A stretch of 64,000 nt of DNA from Rhodospirillaceae bacterium (GTDB lineage Bacteria > Pseudomonadota > Alphaproteobacteria > Rhodospirillales > Rhodospirillaceae): positions 1 to 64,000 of the forward strand of contig NSIP01000014.1 of NCBI GenBank assembly GCA_002737725.1. Direction: 5' to 3'. Of the stretch, positions 8,437 through 17,412 are shown in pieces. Each line of letters begins with the position of its first letter. Within the stretch, counting starts at the first letter, position 1. A program made the position numbers and the translations under genes. The notes beneath the pieces were generated by a model. It was not told the DNA's origin, did not search any database, and worked only from the letters and a program-made list of their open reading frames with translations.

Positions 8437-9969
8437 GTGAATCTTAGCATATGGACGCGTTGCACTCTGTTCCTGATCGGCACGTGCACTACAATTACGG
8501 CCTGGGATGTTCACCCAACCAAAAGTGAGACATTGACGATTGCTGCGCCTGGTCGCCCACCAGGACTGGGGAACCCATACGCATCAATGGCGACCGGTGG
8601 GATCCATTCATGGGGATACATGTTTGATGCCCTGACGACTCTTGCTGATGACGGTAGTGTAGCGCCCAGTCTTGCAACGCATTGGGAAATCAAATCGGCG
8701 ACGCAGTGGCGATTCCATCTTCGGCAAGGCATACAGTTTTCAAATGGCGAGCCATTCACTGCCGCCACTGTTCAAGCTGTCATCGACACTTTGCAGTCAC
8801 CCGAGCTCGCTTCACTTTATGCGGCAAACGAGGTTCGCACCATTGTTGGCGTGACAATTGTTGACACTTACACTATTGATATCGTCACGCGCACTCCTGA
8901 TGCCATTCTTGATCGGCGCTTGAGCCACATTTACATGGTTCCAGAGAAGGCCTGGAAAGAGCTCGGGCAAGATCGCTTTGCCATGGAGCCCATCGGTTCA
9001 GGCCCCTACCAATTGGTTGATTGGGGAATGAAGCGCGGCCGCTATGAACTGAAACGCAACCCAAGCTCATGGCGCAGAAACACAGACATCGACCTGATCC
9101 GATTTCAGGTGCTTCCTGACCCCACCACTCGAGAGCAGGCCCTCACCTCTGGCCAAGTCGACTTAGCCTACAATCCAGGCCTCGATAACCTGAAAGTGTT
9201 GAGCGATCTTGGCTTTATTGTCGTGGCGCGTGAGCGCAGCCCGGTGGAAGGAATTGCATTACCGAATAGAGATCCCAAGTCGCCGCTGTCAGATGTTCGC
9301 GTTCGCAAGGCAATGAATCATGCGATCAACCGAAGTGAGATTGCGGCGACGCTGATGCAAAACGTGACGAAGACAAATGCTCAGGGCGTGCTTCCGGAAA
9401 TGTTTGGCTACAATCCTAACATCGAATCATACTCATTTGATCGAGACCTGGCACGACGGATGATGGCCGAGGCAGGGTACGAAGAAGGTTTTGACCTCAC
9501 CCTGACAGTTCGCCTTGAGGGTAAAGGTCCTGAATGGCCGTCGATTTACCAAGCCGTCATTCAAGACCTGACGGCCATCGGTGTTCGAGTTACATTGCGC
9601 AGTGTTCCATCGCAAGAATGGTTGAAAATGTGGAACACAGGGGATTGGAATGGGGCCGACATGATTCCATTTAGCTGGACATCGACCTACCGAGACGCGG
9701 GCCGCGCTATCGAAACAGTCTCCTGTGCTAAAGCAGGCGCGTTTTTCTGCTTACCCGAGTTGATGCCCCGCATCAACGCCGCCGCACAAGAGCTTGATCG
9801 CGATAAACGTCGGATGAGTCTCCAGCAGCTATTAGCCGAACTGCGCGATTTGGCGCCCTCCATCAATCTCTTTCCGCAGGTTGAGACGGTTGCCTACCGT
9901 AAACGCATAGAAACCCTTCCATTTGAGGCTGGTTATTACAGAATTGAGAAAATCAAGCTCGGAAAGTAG
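8437..9969 (+). CDS. ABC transporter substrate-binding protein, family 5 (peptide/opine/nickel type)
   Basis: 510 residues with an N-terminal hydrophobic export signal and the SBP_bac_5 fold: FDALTTLADDG near the start, the FHLRQGIQFSNGEPF segment typical of DppA/OppA-like proteins, and SDVRVRKAMNHAINR in the second lobe. These periplasmic proteins bind peptides, opines, glutathione-like or heterocyclic solutes. The start is GTG at 8437, supported by a strong AAAAGGAG eight bases upstream. No ABC permease or ATPase genes lie nearby, so it either works with a transporter encoded elsewhere or acts as a scavenging or sensing protein. It follows the IclR gene and precedes an FGE-like gene. A paralogous orphan is at 47.9 kb. 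Confidence 0.9.
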   Translation: MNLSIWTRCTLFLIGTCTTITAWDVHPTKSETLTIAAPGRPPGLGNPYASMATGGIHSWGYMFDALTTLADDGSVAPSLATHWEIKSATQWRFHLRQGIQFSNGEPFTAATVQAVIDTLQSPELASLYAANEVRTIVGVTIVDTYTIDIVTRTPDAILDRRLSHIYMVPEKAWKELGQDRFAMEPIGSGPYQLVDWGMKRGRYELKRNPSSWRRNTDIDLIRFQVLPDPTTREQALTSGQVDLAYNPGLDNLKVLSDLGFIVVARERSPVEGIALPNRDPKSPLSDVRVRKAMNHAINRSEIAATLMQNVTKTNAQGVLPEMFGYNPNIESYSFDRDLARRMMAEAGYEEGFDLTLTVRLEGKGPEWPSIYQAVIQDLTAIGVRVTLRSVPSQEWLKMWNTGDWNGADMIPFSWTSTYRDAGRAIETVSCAKAGAFFCLPELMPRINAAAQELDRDKRRMSLQQLLAELRDLAPSINLFPQVETVAYRKRIETLPFEAGYYRIEKIKLGK

Positions 9970-10099
9970 TTGGCGCTATACATAGCTTTTGGTGGATCAC
10001 ATAGCTTCTGATAGATCGATGAAAGTCGGCCAAGCCAGCCAATTTATGAAATTGAGCTGAGCGACTTTGCGTTCGCCACACAGCATAATGAGGATAGCG

Positions 10100-11023
10100 A
10101 TGCGTAAATTTTTTGGTTCTGCGATCGTTCTTGGTGTCTGGCTTTGGCATCCTCAAATGCTGCGCGCACAAGCAACCTTTCAAGACTGCTCAACCTGCCC
10201 TGAGATGGTGATGGTGTCTGCGGGCCGTTTCGAGATGGGCGCGACAAAAGAGGAAAATATGCGTGAACAGTCACCAGAGCGCTACATTGCGTGGGAAAGT
10301 CCCTTACGTATTGTAAGCGTGCCTCAGCCTTTCTCGATCAGCGTGGCCGAGGTGACTAAAGAACAGTTCTCGGCTTTCATGACTGATGCACAACCCACCA
10401 TTGAAGGATGCGATATCGCCAAGGGAAATGAGTGGGACCGCCGGGCCGATAAGTCTTGGCGTGATCCTGGCTTTGCACAGGGCCCTCATGAACCAGTTGT
10501 ATGTGTGAACTGGAGTGATGCAAAAGCATATACGCAGTGGCTCGCCAAACGAACCGCTAAGCCGTATCGGCTACTCACAGAAGCCGAGTGGGAGTATGTC
10601 GCGCGGGCAGGTACCCAAACGGCGAGGTTCTGGGGCGATGGCCGAGAAGACGCGTGTCGGTATGCAAATGTGCCTGACGCAGCCCACGTCAAAATGACCC
10701 AGAATGGCCAAGGAACGTTCGCGTGCAATGATGGCTATGCTTACACCTCTCCGGCGAAGTCTTTTCAACCAAACGCGTTTGGCGTTTACGATACGATTGG
10801 TAATGTATGGGAGTGGGTGGAAGATTGCTTTCATGAAAGCTATATAACCGCACCGAGCGATACGGCGGCTTGGCAATCTGATCCGGCGTGCACGTATCAT
10901 GTGGCACGAGGGGGATCTTGGAATCCGCGCCTGGCCACACAACTGAGGAGTGCCGCCCGTGGTCGTGTAACAACCGCGCTACGGAATTCTAATCTTGGTT
11001 TTCGTCTAGCCGTGACACCATAG
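10100..11023 (+). CDS. Exported FGE-like (SUMF1/PvdO-type) protein
   Basis: About 307 residues: Sec signal (MRKFFGSAIVLGVWLW...LRAQ), a DCSTCPEMVMVSAGRFEMGA start typical of the formylglycine-generating-enzyme fold, VCVNWSDAKAYTQWLA, YRLLTEAEWEYVARAG, NAFGVYDTIGNVWEWVEDC and VARGGSWNPR near the end. The region after RGGSW, where true FGEs have the two copper-binding Cys, contains none (NPRLATQLRSAARGR), so sulfatase activation is unlikely; no sulfatase is present. Relatives with this fold include PvdO and EgtB-like iron enzymes. I chose ATG 10100 over two upstream in-frame ATGs because AGGA sits 5-8 bases before it and the signal peptide then starts normally. A paralogue lies at 15.0-16.0 kb. 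Confidence 0.85.
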   Translation: MRKFFGSAIVLGVWLWHPQMLRAQATFQDCSTCPEMVMVSAGRFEMGATKEENMREQSPERYIAWESPLRIVSVPQPFSISVAEVTKEQFSAFMTDAQPTIEGCDIAKGNEWDRRADKSWRDPGFAQGPHEPVVCVNWSDAKAYTQWLAKRTAKPYRLLTEAEWEYVARAGTQTARFWGDGREDACRYANVPDAAHVKMTQNGQGTFACNDGYAYTSPAKSFQPNAFGVYDTIGNVWEWVEDCFHESYITAPSDTAAWQSDPACTYHVARGGSWNPRLATQLRSAARGRVTTALRNSNLGFRLAVTP

Positions 11024-11062
11024 AATCAAAGTTTACGTCTAAGTTCCTAAGGACCGCATGAC

Positions 11063-11707
11063 ATGATACCCGTACCCAGACTACCAGCAGCTGAGAAGTT
11101 TATTTCACAGATGCGGGCCATGTTCGCCGCCACGCCAGAATTACCTCTGCGCTGGGAGAAGGCTCGCCAACTGCTCGCGGACATGCTGCGAGATCCAGAG
11201 GTTCGTCAGCATGCCCAAACATGGCCCGACAGCCCAGCCATCCTCGGCCTTGAGGGCAAGCACGGAAACCTGTTGCTCTATGAAGACCCCGATTGGGGTT
11301 TTTGCGTTAACGCACTCATCAAAAAACCCACGGCAAAGACTACAATCCATGATCATGGTGTCTCATGGACATTGTACGGCGTCATCGAAGGCGGCGAGGA
11401 CGTCGCGCGATTTGAACGCATCGATGATGGCACGCCAGGGGATTTGCCTAAATCCGCAACAGTCCGCGCGACTGAATCCATCCCCGTTGGGCCAGGCTAT
11501 ATTGACTTGATCAAGCCTTGGGAGATTCACGCGGAGTACAACAGGCCAGAACGTACAGCTGCGATTATCATCCGCAGTCAAAAATGCGGCAGCTATATCC
11601 AAAATATTTTTTACCAGAAGGACGGCACGGTCGAGCAGTACTGGGGCCCGCAACAAATTCCATTTCATTTTGGCTGGAATCGTCAGTCAGGCGACCACAC
11701 AGCATGA
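11063..11707 (+). CDS. Cupin-fold protein, cysteine-dioxygenase-like
   Basis: 214 residues, no signal peptide, so cytoplasmic. A cupin motif 1 is visible as TTIHDHGVSWTLYGVIEGGE with H96 and H98, and a candidate third metal ligand H156 in PWEIHAEY. Spacing and the HDH...YGVxEG pattern resemble thiol dioxygenase-like cupins (cysteine or 3-mercaptopropionate dioxygenase), non-haem iron enzymes that oxidise a thiol to a sulfinate. The exact substrate cannot be read from the sequence. A TAAGGA ribosome site precedes ATG 11063. Its stop overlaps the next start (ATGA), so it is translationally coupled to the metallo-hydrolase. Confidence 0.72.
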   Translation: MIPVPRLPAAEKFISQMRAMFAATPELPLRWEKARQLLADMLRDPEVRQHAQTWPDSPAILGLEGKHGNLLLYEDPDWGFCVNALIKKPTAKTTIHDHGVSWTLYGVIEGGEDVARFERIDDGTPGDLPKSATVRATESIPVGPGYIDLIKPWEIHAEYNRPERTAAIIIRSQKCGSYIQNIFYQKDGTVEQYWGPQQIPFHFGWNRQSGDHTA

Positions 11708-12579
11708 GTACGGCAATCGCCGATTTACCAGGCCCCTTTGCCGCACGGCGTGTGATTGAATTCGAAGGCCCTTATCTAGCTCCTGAATTCCTATTGCCCG
11801 ATGCTCAACCAGGCGCTTTCCTGGCGACAAAGGCATCGCAGGATCCACGCTTCTATGAGAAAGCCACCAACAAAGTGGTCATGGCCAACCATTCCATCCT
11901 GATCGTCACGCCGCGCTCGAAAATATTGGTCGACACATGTATCGGAAATAATAAGCACCGCCCGCGCAACCCCCATTGGCATATGCGCACGGGGCCGTTT
12001 CTTGAGGACCTCAAATCCATCGTTGCGCTGGCCGACATTGACTACGTTCTCTGCACGCACTTACACGGCGACCATGTGGGTTGGAACACGCACCTTCAGG
12101 ATGGCAGATGGCGACCGACGTTTCCGCGCGCGAAGTATCTGTTCGGCCGGACGGAAGTAGCATTCTGGCAAAAGGCCATCTCTTCAGATCCTGAAACTAA
12201 TCATGGATCTTGGGTCGACAGCATGCAGCCGATTTTCGATGCTGGCCAAGCAATCGTGGTTGACGACGACTACGAGATCGAACCTGGCGTTCGGCTGGTC
12301 CCCGCCCCTGGCCACACGCCAGGCAACATCATGATTAGGCTGGAGCACGGCGGGGCGATCTCATACGTCATCGGCGACACCATGCATCACCCCGTACAGA
12401 TCGAACGACCAGAGTGGTCGTCAAAATTTTGCTGGGACAAGTCGCTGTCGACTCAGGCACGTCAAAGCCTGCTTGAAGCAATTGCCGATACGGGGGCCTG
12501 GATCATCCCCGCTCATTTTCCAACACCCACTGCATTGCGAATTGAATCTCATGCTCATGGATTCAAGAGTTGTGGCTAG
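11704..12579 (+). CDS. Metallo-beta-lactamase-fold hydrolase
   Basis: 291 residues. The di-zinc motif HxHxDH is explicit (THLHGDHVG, H119-H121-D123-H124); APGHTPGNIM supplies the next His, GDTMHHP the bridging Asp, and IPAHFPT the last His. The arrangement resembles AttM/AhlA-type lactonases and related esterases. No signal peptide, so cytoplasmic. The frame extends further 5', but ATG 11704 overlaps the cupin stop by four bases, the usual coupled arrangement, and the domain begins soon after. It converges with the amine oxidase gene 19 bases downstream. Lactone or ester hydrolysis in the same pathway is inference. Confidence 0.85.
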   Translation: MSTAIADLPGPFAARRVIEFEGPYLAPEFLLPDAQPGAFLATKASQDPRFYEKATNKVVMANHSILIVTPRSKILVDTCIGNNKHRPRNPHWHMRTGPFLEDLKSIVALADIDYVLCTHLHGDHVGWNTHLQDGRWRPTFPRAKYLFGRTEVAFWQKAISSDPETNHGSWVDSMQPIFDAGQAIVVDDDYEIEPGVRLVPAPGHTPGNIMIRLEHGGAISYVIGDTMHHPVQIERPEWSSKFCWDKSLSTQARQSLLEAIADTGAWIIPAHFPTPTALRIESHAHGFKSCG

Positions 12580-12597
12580 AGGGCCGGCACTTAAACC

Positions 12598-14040
12598 TTA
12601 AAGCAACGCCATCACCTCCAAGGCCGCACGCTCACCGGACTCCATGGCGCCTTCCATTCCACGATTGGAGACGGCTGTGTGCTCGCCGCAGAAATGCAAT
12701 CGCCCTGCTGGCTCCTTGAGAGCCGGTAAACTTTCGCTGAGCTGACCCGGCCTCCAAACAACCCAGTCACCGCCAGAGAAGCGGTCGGACTGCCATGACT
12801 TAAACCCGCCAGCAACCAATTGACCTTTCGCTGCGGGGCGCAGCTTTTCATAAATTGAGATGATGTGCGCCATAGCATCTTTCTCACTCATTAAATCAAG
12901 TCGATCTGCAAGGAATCCGCGCGCCCAAGCCATAAGGCAGGTCACCTTGTTGGGATCTTCGCCTTCGCGTAGCGCACGAATTTCACCCGCATCGGTGTCC
13001 GTCCACATCGCTGGGCTAAAGCCGTCTTCTTTCCAGAACGGCTTCTTAGGCACGATGACCACTTTCGTGATCTTCATGACAGGTACGGTACGGATCGCTT
13101 TGGCTTTTAAAGGCGGCAGCAGAGGGTCAAACTTGATCCATCGCATTGTTGGCAAAGGCAGTGAGCAGATCAAGCGCTTCGCCTTGAATAGGCTCCCATC
13201 CTCACATTGAACCTCGACGGCATCTGCACTCTGTCGAATTCCTACAACAGCTTTACCGAGATGAACATCACCAACAGCACGTGCCATAGCTTGAGGAATA
13301 CTTTCGTTCCCATCCACGGCTTTGTAAGCCACGCGCTGAATATCAGACTGGAGTTTGAACCACGCTTGCGTGAAGTACCACATCAAGATCGAACTGTCGT
13401 GAGCAGACGTTCCATACTGAATATTCGTGTTGTAATTGAGATCAATTGCCGCATCAGACCAGCCATGACTCTTGAAGAAGTCATAGGCTGAGCCATCAAA
13501 TTTAGCGCTAGCCGGGTCTATCCAATCCTCAAATGATTTCAGTGGGTTGTGTTTATCGATGAGGCTCTGAAAATAAGCACGACCTGGAAAGCGAACTTTA
13601 GCATCCTCAGGCATAACATTCAGCGGATGCATCGCCCAATCAGCGCGTCGAATCACATTGCCGCCGAGAGCGAGTTCAACGGTCACGGGATCTTTTTGAG
13701 CATCGGGCGACAAATCCCGACGACCTTCGAAGTCGATGAGCTCAACTTTTAATCGGGCGGCTATGTCTTGCATCCGGCCGTAGCCGCCTAAGATACTATC
13801 TGCACCCATTTCAGGGTTGCCCTCGACTGATCGTAGGGTGCTCATCCGACCGCCGACGCGGTTGCGGCCCTCTAAGACCGTCACCTTAAACCCCTGATCT
13901 TTGATTAAGAGCGCGGCATTGAGGCCCGAAAGACCAGAACCAATCACGATGACATCAGTTATGTCTGATGCTGCACGGGCCGAGCGCAAAGTGCTCGTCG
14001 CCACGCCTGCTGCAATGATCTCTCGCCGTGAAATTCTCAT
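12598..14040 (-). CDS. Flavin amine oxidase with Tat signal (copy 1)
   Basis: 480 residues. The N-terminal ISRREIIAAGVATSTLRSARA is a twin-arginine signal, as expected for a flavoprotein exported folded. The FAD-binding Rossmann motif follows (VIVIGSGLSGLNAALLI, then LEGRNRVGGRM), and the C-terminal FAD/substrate segment is GRLHFCGEHTAVSNRGMEG. It is the last gene of the leftward operon 17412-12598, 38 bases after an alpha/beta hydrolase gene. The family oxidises primary or polyamines, amino acids or similar C-N bonds. It is clearly paralogous to the copy at 16.0-17.4 kb (shared EKLRPAAKG, GMExAMExGERAAxEV and SAHDxSILxWYF segments). Confidence 0.9.
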   Translation of the reverse strand: MRISRREIIAAGVATSTLRSARAASDITDVIVIGSGLSGLNAALLIKDQGFKVTVLEGRNRVGGRMSTLRSVEGNPEMGADSILGGYGRMQDIAARLKVELIDFEGRRDLSPDAQKDPVTVELALGGNVIRRADWAMHPLNVMPEDAKVRFPGRAYFQSLIDKHNPLKSFEDWIDPASAKFDGSAYDFFKSHGWSDAAIDLNYNTNIQYGTSAHDSSILMWYFTQAWFKLQSDIQRVAYKAVDGNESIPQAMARAVGDVHLGKAVVGIRQSADAVEVQCEDGSLFKAKRLICSLPLPTMRWIKFDPLLPPLKAKAIRTVPVMKITKVVIVPKKPFWKEDGFSPAMWTDTDAGEIRALREGEDPNKVTCLMAWARGFLADRLDLMSEKDAMAHIISIYEKLRPAAKGQLVAGGFKSWQSDRFSGGDWVVWRPGQLSESLPALKEPAGRLHFCGEHTAVSNRGMEGAMESGERAALEVMALL

Positions 14041-14078
14041 TTTCTCGAATCCTGTGCTGTAAGTTAAAATTCTGGCTT

Positions 14079-15011
14079 CTATTTTTTTGATTTTATAGTA
14101 CGCAGAGTAAAATTGCGAAGGTCACGGTTAAAGGCATCCGCCGCATCAAAAAACAACCAGTGCCCCGCCCCCCTGTAAGTCTTGAGATCGGCTTTAGGGA
14201 ATCTTGCTTTGATGGCGAGTTCAGCCGCTTGTGCGGATGAAAAGGCATCCTTCTCGCCCAACATAAAAAAAAGCGGCAAACTCAGACTTGGGATTTGATC
14301 CTCGTTATTTTTATAAAAAGACCCATCGGGCAAGATTTTTGGGCCATCATTCGCTTTGCGTGCATATGGCGGATACATCAGGTTTGTTGCCGTGACGCTG
14401 GCCTCAATATCCGACGGCAGACGCTCAGCCGTAAGAAATGATGTGAACTCAACCGCTCCTTGTATGTTTTTCGCGACGTCAGCAGACTTAAGTTTCTCAG
14501 AGGCCGCTGGAATGCGTGGGTTAAGTTCGGAATTGGGATAGAGCCCGCTGCGCGAAGCTGCAAAAACAATTCCTGACAAGTTCGCTATTCCACGGCAGCG
14601 GACATAATCCATCCCTATTGTTCCACCATACGACCACACAACCATAACGGGGCTCGTCAAAGCCGTCGCGGCCATTACGGCGGCCACATCATCAGCCCAT
14701 ATGCATGACTGATTGTATGACGTCGCAAGCCAGGGCTTACCAGACCCGCCATGCCCGCGCAGATCGAAGGCAACGAGGTGAAATGACGATACGAGATCGG
14801 AATGGAGTTGGCGATCCCAACTGGCATAGCTTTGGCCTACGCCGTGAATGAGCAGGATCCCAGGTGCGTCCGGTGACCCTGCTTCAACGACGTTCAAAGG
14901 AACACCGTCCGGCGCAACAATCGTTTGGTAACGCAGCAACTCAGATTTTGCCGCCGACACGGCGCCACCACAGACAAGCAGGCCAATCAGGAGTGCGGCT
15001 TTACACGACAT
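14079..15011 (-). CDS. Exported alpha/beta hydrolase
   Basis: 310 residues from ATG 15011, beginning with a Sec signal (MSCKAALLIGLLVCGGAVSA). Fold landmarks: ILLIHGVGQSYASWD for the oxyanion hole, FDLRGHGGSGKP, a nucleophile elbow VVWSYGGTIG (Ser with an atypical Val in place of the first Gly), GEKDAFS for the acid and GAGHWLFFD for the catalytic His. Probably an esterase or C-C hydrolase in the periplasm. The frame extends upstream into the preceding FGE-like gene, but the signal peptide marks 15011 as the true start, giving an 11-base overlap and hence translational coupling. Confidence 0.87.
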   Translation of the reverse strand: MSCKAALLIGLLVCGGAVSAAKSELLRYQTIVAPDGVPLNVVEAGSPDAPGILLIHGVGQSYASWDRQLHSDLVSSFHLVAFDLRGHGGSGKPWLATSYNQSCIWADDVAAVMAATALTSPVMVVWSYGGTIGMDYVRCRGIANLSGIVFAASRSGLYPNSELNPRIPAASEKLKSADVAKNIQGAVEFTSFLTAERLPSDIEASVTATNLMYPPYARKANDGPKILPDGSFYKNNEDQIPSLSLPLFFMLGEKDAFSSAQAAELAIKARFPKADLKTYRGAGHWLFFDAADAFNRDLRNFTLRTIKSKK

Positions 15012-15969
15012 CTCGTGCAATCCGGAATCCAAAGTGATGCCCAGCTTTGGGCTCAGGGTCTCGCCCTCGAAACGTAGGACGGTGGCGATCTTGGCGTGTA
15101 TACCAACTGCCGCCACGAACGGCGCGTAGTTCGCAACGACCGCTCACTTCGACCGCTGTCCCATCGACCGGAGCGGCTGGATAGAGCTCGAGTGAGCAAT
15201 CTTGCACCCACTCCCAGACGTTGCCGAGCATGTCATACAAGCCAAATGCATTGGGCTTGTATGAACCGACCGGAGCAATCATGCCGTGGCCATCACGGCA
15301 ACTAAGCGGTTCCCACGAGAGTTTTGAGCCCGCTGGAAGTGCGCTCTGGCTATCCAGGTCAAATGTATTTTCATAGTCACAGGCTTGTTCGTCCTGAGTG
15401 CCCCACGGCCATTTTGTTTTAGTTCCACCTTTGGCAGCGTACTCCCATTCGGCTTCTGTTAAGAGTCGATAACGCTTGCCCGTCATTGCAGAAAGCCAAG
15501 CTGTGTAGGACGTCGCGTCGTTCCAACTCACACACACGACAGGTTCACGCGGTTGCGGGCTTCGACCAAACAGCGGGCCGCGAAACGTCACTGCGCTGAT
15601 CATCGGCTTGTCCATGCCCACACCGCATTGGTTCGCGGGCTCATGTCCGGTCTCGTTTACAAAGATCGCGAATTCCTCGTTCGTAACTTCATAACGACCG
15701 ACGCCAAATGCGTATGAAATAGAAACTGAGCGCTCAGGCCCTTCCTGTCGAGGGATACCACCGCGCATCTGATTGATCGCGTTAGAGCCCATCAAGAAAC
15801 TACCCGGTGGGATAACAACAACTTCTGGACATGTCGGGCAGTCCTTTAAAATCTGACTGCCACGAAAAGACTCGGCTGCAGCCGACACGCTACTAGTGGC
15901 GAGAGTAAATAGCATATGTGAGATGCATAGCTTCGTTACCAAAGAGATTCGGCAGCTTTTTGTTTTCAT
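15001..15969 (-). CDS. Exported FGE-like (SUMF1/PvdO-type) protein, second copy
   Basis: 322 residues with a Sec signal ending around SSVSAAAE, then LKDCPTCPEVVVIPPGSFLMGS, parallel to DCSTCPEMVMVSAGRFEMGA in the copy at 10.1 kb. Further FGE-fold landmarks are RYEVTNEEFAIFV, VVCVSWNDATSYTAWLS, YRLLTEAEWEYAAKGG, NAFGLYDMLGNVWEWVQDC and RAVRGGSWYTRQDRH. As in the first copy, no Cys follows RGGSW, so formylglycine formation is not expected. It lies between amine oxidase copy 2 (15 bases upstream) and the alpha/beta hydrolase (overlapping), in one leftward operon. Confidence 0.87.
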   Translation of the reverse strand: MKTKSCRISLVTKLCISHMLFTLATSSVSAAAESFRGSQILKDCPTCPEVVVIPPGSFLMGSNAINQMRGGIPRQEGPERSVSISYAFGVGRYEVTNEEFAIFVNETGHEPANQCGVGMDKPMISAVTFRGPLFGRSPQPREPVVCVSWNDATSYTAWLSAMTGKRYRLLTEAEWEYAAKGGTKTKWPWGTQDEQACDYENTFDLDSQSALPAGSKLSWEPLSCRDGHGMIAPVGSYKPNAFGLYDMLGNVWEWVQDCSLELYPAAPVDGTAVEVSGRCELRAVRGGSWYTRQDRHRPTFRGRDPEPKAGHHFGFRIARDVV

Positions 15970-15984
15970 CCACCGGTGTCCTTG

Positions 15985-17412
15985 TCAGATACGCCCCAAG
16001 ACCTCAAAGGCGGCGCGTTCCCCGGCCTCCATCGCCGCTTCCATGCCACGATTTGCAAGCGAGGCGTGTTCACCCGCAAAGTGAATACGACCAGCTGACT
16101 TGACAAGTTCGGGGAGGAATTCATGAATTTGGCCCGCCTCCCATTCCGTCCAAGTTCCGCGTGCATAAGGATCTTTGGCCCACGATTTATAGCCCGCAAC
16201 CTCCAGCAAACCTTTGGCCGCAGGGCGAAGCTTTTCGTATTCTGAGATCACCAGCGCTCCGGCGGCCTTTTCACCCATTGTATCAAGTTGTTGGCTTGGA
16301 AAACCCCGAACGCGCGCGATGAGTCCAGTCACATGATTACTATCTTCAGATTGACGCAACACCCCCACTTCTCCAGCAAAAGTATCGGTCCACATTGCTG
16401 GCGAAAGATCGTCGGCCTCCCAGAATGGCTTCTTGGTATGAAGGAATATTTTCGTGATCATCATACTTGGCAGCAGCGCAACCGCCCTTGCCAACGTTAA
16501 CGGCAATTCAGGACTAAATTTAATTGATCGCAGAGGCGCAAGGGGCGTCGCGCAAATCAAGAATTTGGCTTGATGTGTAGAATTGTCGCTGCATCGAACT
16601 TCCACACCGCTCGCGCTCGTCGCGACGCCGACGACCGGTCGATCCAGCATCACTGAATCACCCAAGCGCTTCGCCATGGCCTCAGGCAGCGTTTGATTAC
16701 CGCCCCTGACCTTCAGCGCAACACTCTCGATATCTGTTTGAATTTTGTCCCAGGCGCGCCGAAAGTACCATGTCAGAATCGAACAATCATGTGCCGACGA
16801 CCCACGCCCTATATTCGTTTCGTAGTTTTGAGAGATCGCCGCATCGCTCCAACCATGGCGTTGAAGAAACGAATAAACGGACTCATCGAGTTTTCGACTT
16901 TCCGGCTCAATCCAATCGCTTGCAGAAAGCAACGGATTGAATTGATCGACAACTTTCTCAAACGACCTCCGCCCCGGGAACTCTTGCTTTCGATCAGCGG
17001 GGAGAAAATTGAGGGGATGATCCTTCCATGTGGATCGTGGGATAATCTGGCCATTAATGGCGATCTCGGGTTTCTCGGCACCACGACGTTTCTCGAAATC
17101 GTTCAGCTTCAAACCGAGTTGCGCACATGTGTCGCGCACTCGGCCATAGCCCCCCAGTATGCTGTCGCCGCCAGCCTCTGGCGCGCCTTCAAGATTACGT
17201 AAACTCAATAATCGACCGCCAACGCGCGGCTGTGCTTCAATTACACGAATTTTTGCGCCTTGCTCTGCCAACAATGAGGCCGCGTGAAGCCCCGAGATTC
17301 CGGCCCCGATTATGATCACATCCACAGGCTTTGCCGCACGGGACCGAGGTGCGCCTACGAAGGTCAGAAATGCCGCTCCGGCACCCATCCGAAAAACTTG
17401 CCGACGTTTCAT
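15985..17412 (-). CDS. Flavin amine oxidase with Tat signal (copy 2)
   Basis: 475 residues from ATG 17412. KRRQVFRMGAGAAFLTFVGA followed by PRSRA is a Tat signal; an upstream GTG at 17466 would add 18 residues before it and is less likely. FAD motifs: VIIIGAGISGLHAASLL, EAQPRVGGRLLSL, and the C-terminal GRIHFAGEHASLANRGMEA. First gene of the operon oxidase 2 - FGE-like 2 - alpha/beta hydrolase - oxidase 1. Paralogous to the 12.6-14.0 kb gene along its whole length; the two may differ in substrate, or form a hetero-oligomer. No obvious Shine-Dalgarno precedes 17412, so the start is moderately certain. Confidence 0.88.
   Translation of the reverse strand: MKRRQVFRMGAGAAFLTFVGAPRSRAAKPVDVIIIGAGISGLHAASLLAEQGAKIRVIEAQPRVGGRLLSLRNLEGAPEAGGDSILGGYGRVRDTCAQLGLKLNDFEKRRGAEKPEIAINGQIIPRSTWKDHPLNFLPADRKQEFPGRRSFEKVVDQFNPLLSASDWIEPESRKLDESVYSFLQRHGWSDAAISQNYETNIGRGSSAHDCSILTWYFRRAWDKIQTDIESVALKVRGGNQTLPEAMAKRLGDSVMLDRPVVGVATSASGVEVRCSDNSTHQAKFLICATPLAPLRSIKFSPELPLTLARAVALLPSMMITKIFLHTKKPFWEADDLSPAMWTDTFAGEVGVLRQSEDSNHVTGLIARVRGFPSQQLDTMGEKAAGALVISEYEKLRPAAKGLLEVAGYKSWAKDPYARGTWTEWEAGQIHEFLPELVKSAGRIHFAGEHASLANRGMEAAMEAGERAAFEVLGRI

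Noticed and set aside
10067-10099. Longer start for the first FGE-like protein
   Set aside because: The extra residues precede the signal peptide, and AGGA sits properly only before ATG 10100.
11518-11703. Upstream extension of the metallo-hydrolase frame
   Set aside because: It overlaps the cupin gene extensively; the ATGA junction at 11704 is the standard coupled start.
10100-15969. Sulfatase-maturation system based on the FGE-like genes
   Set aside because: The catalytic cysteines are missing in both copies and no sulfatase gene is present in the window.
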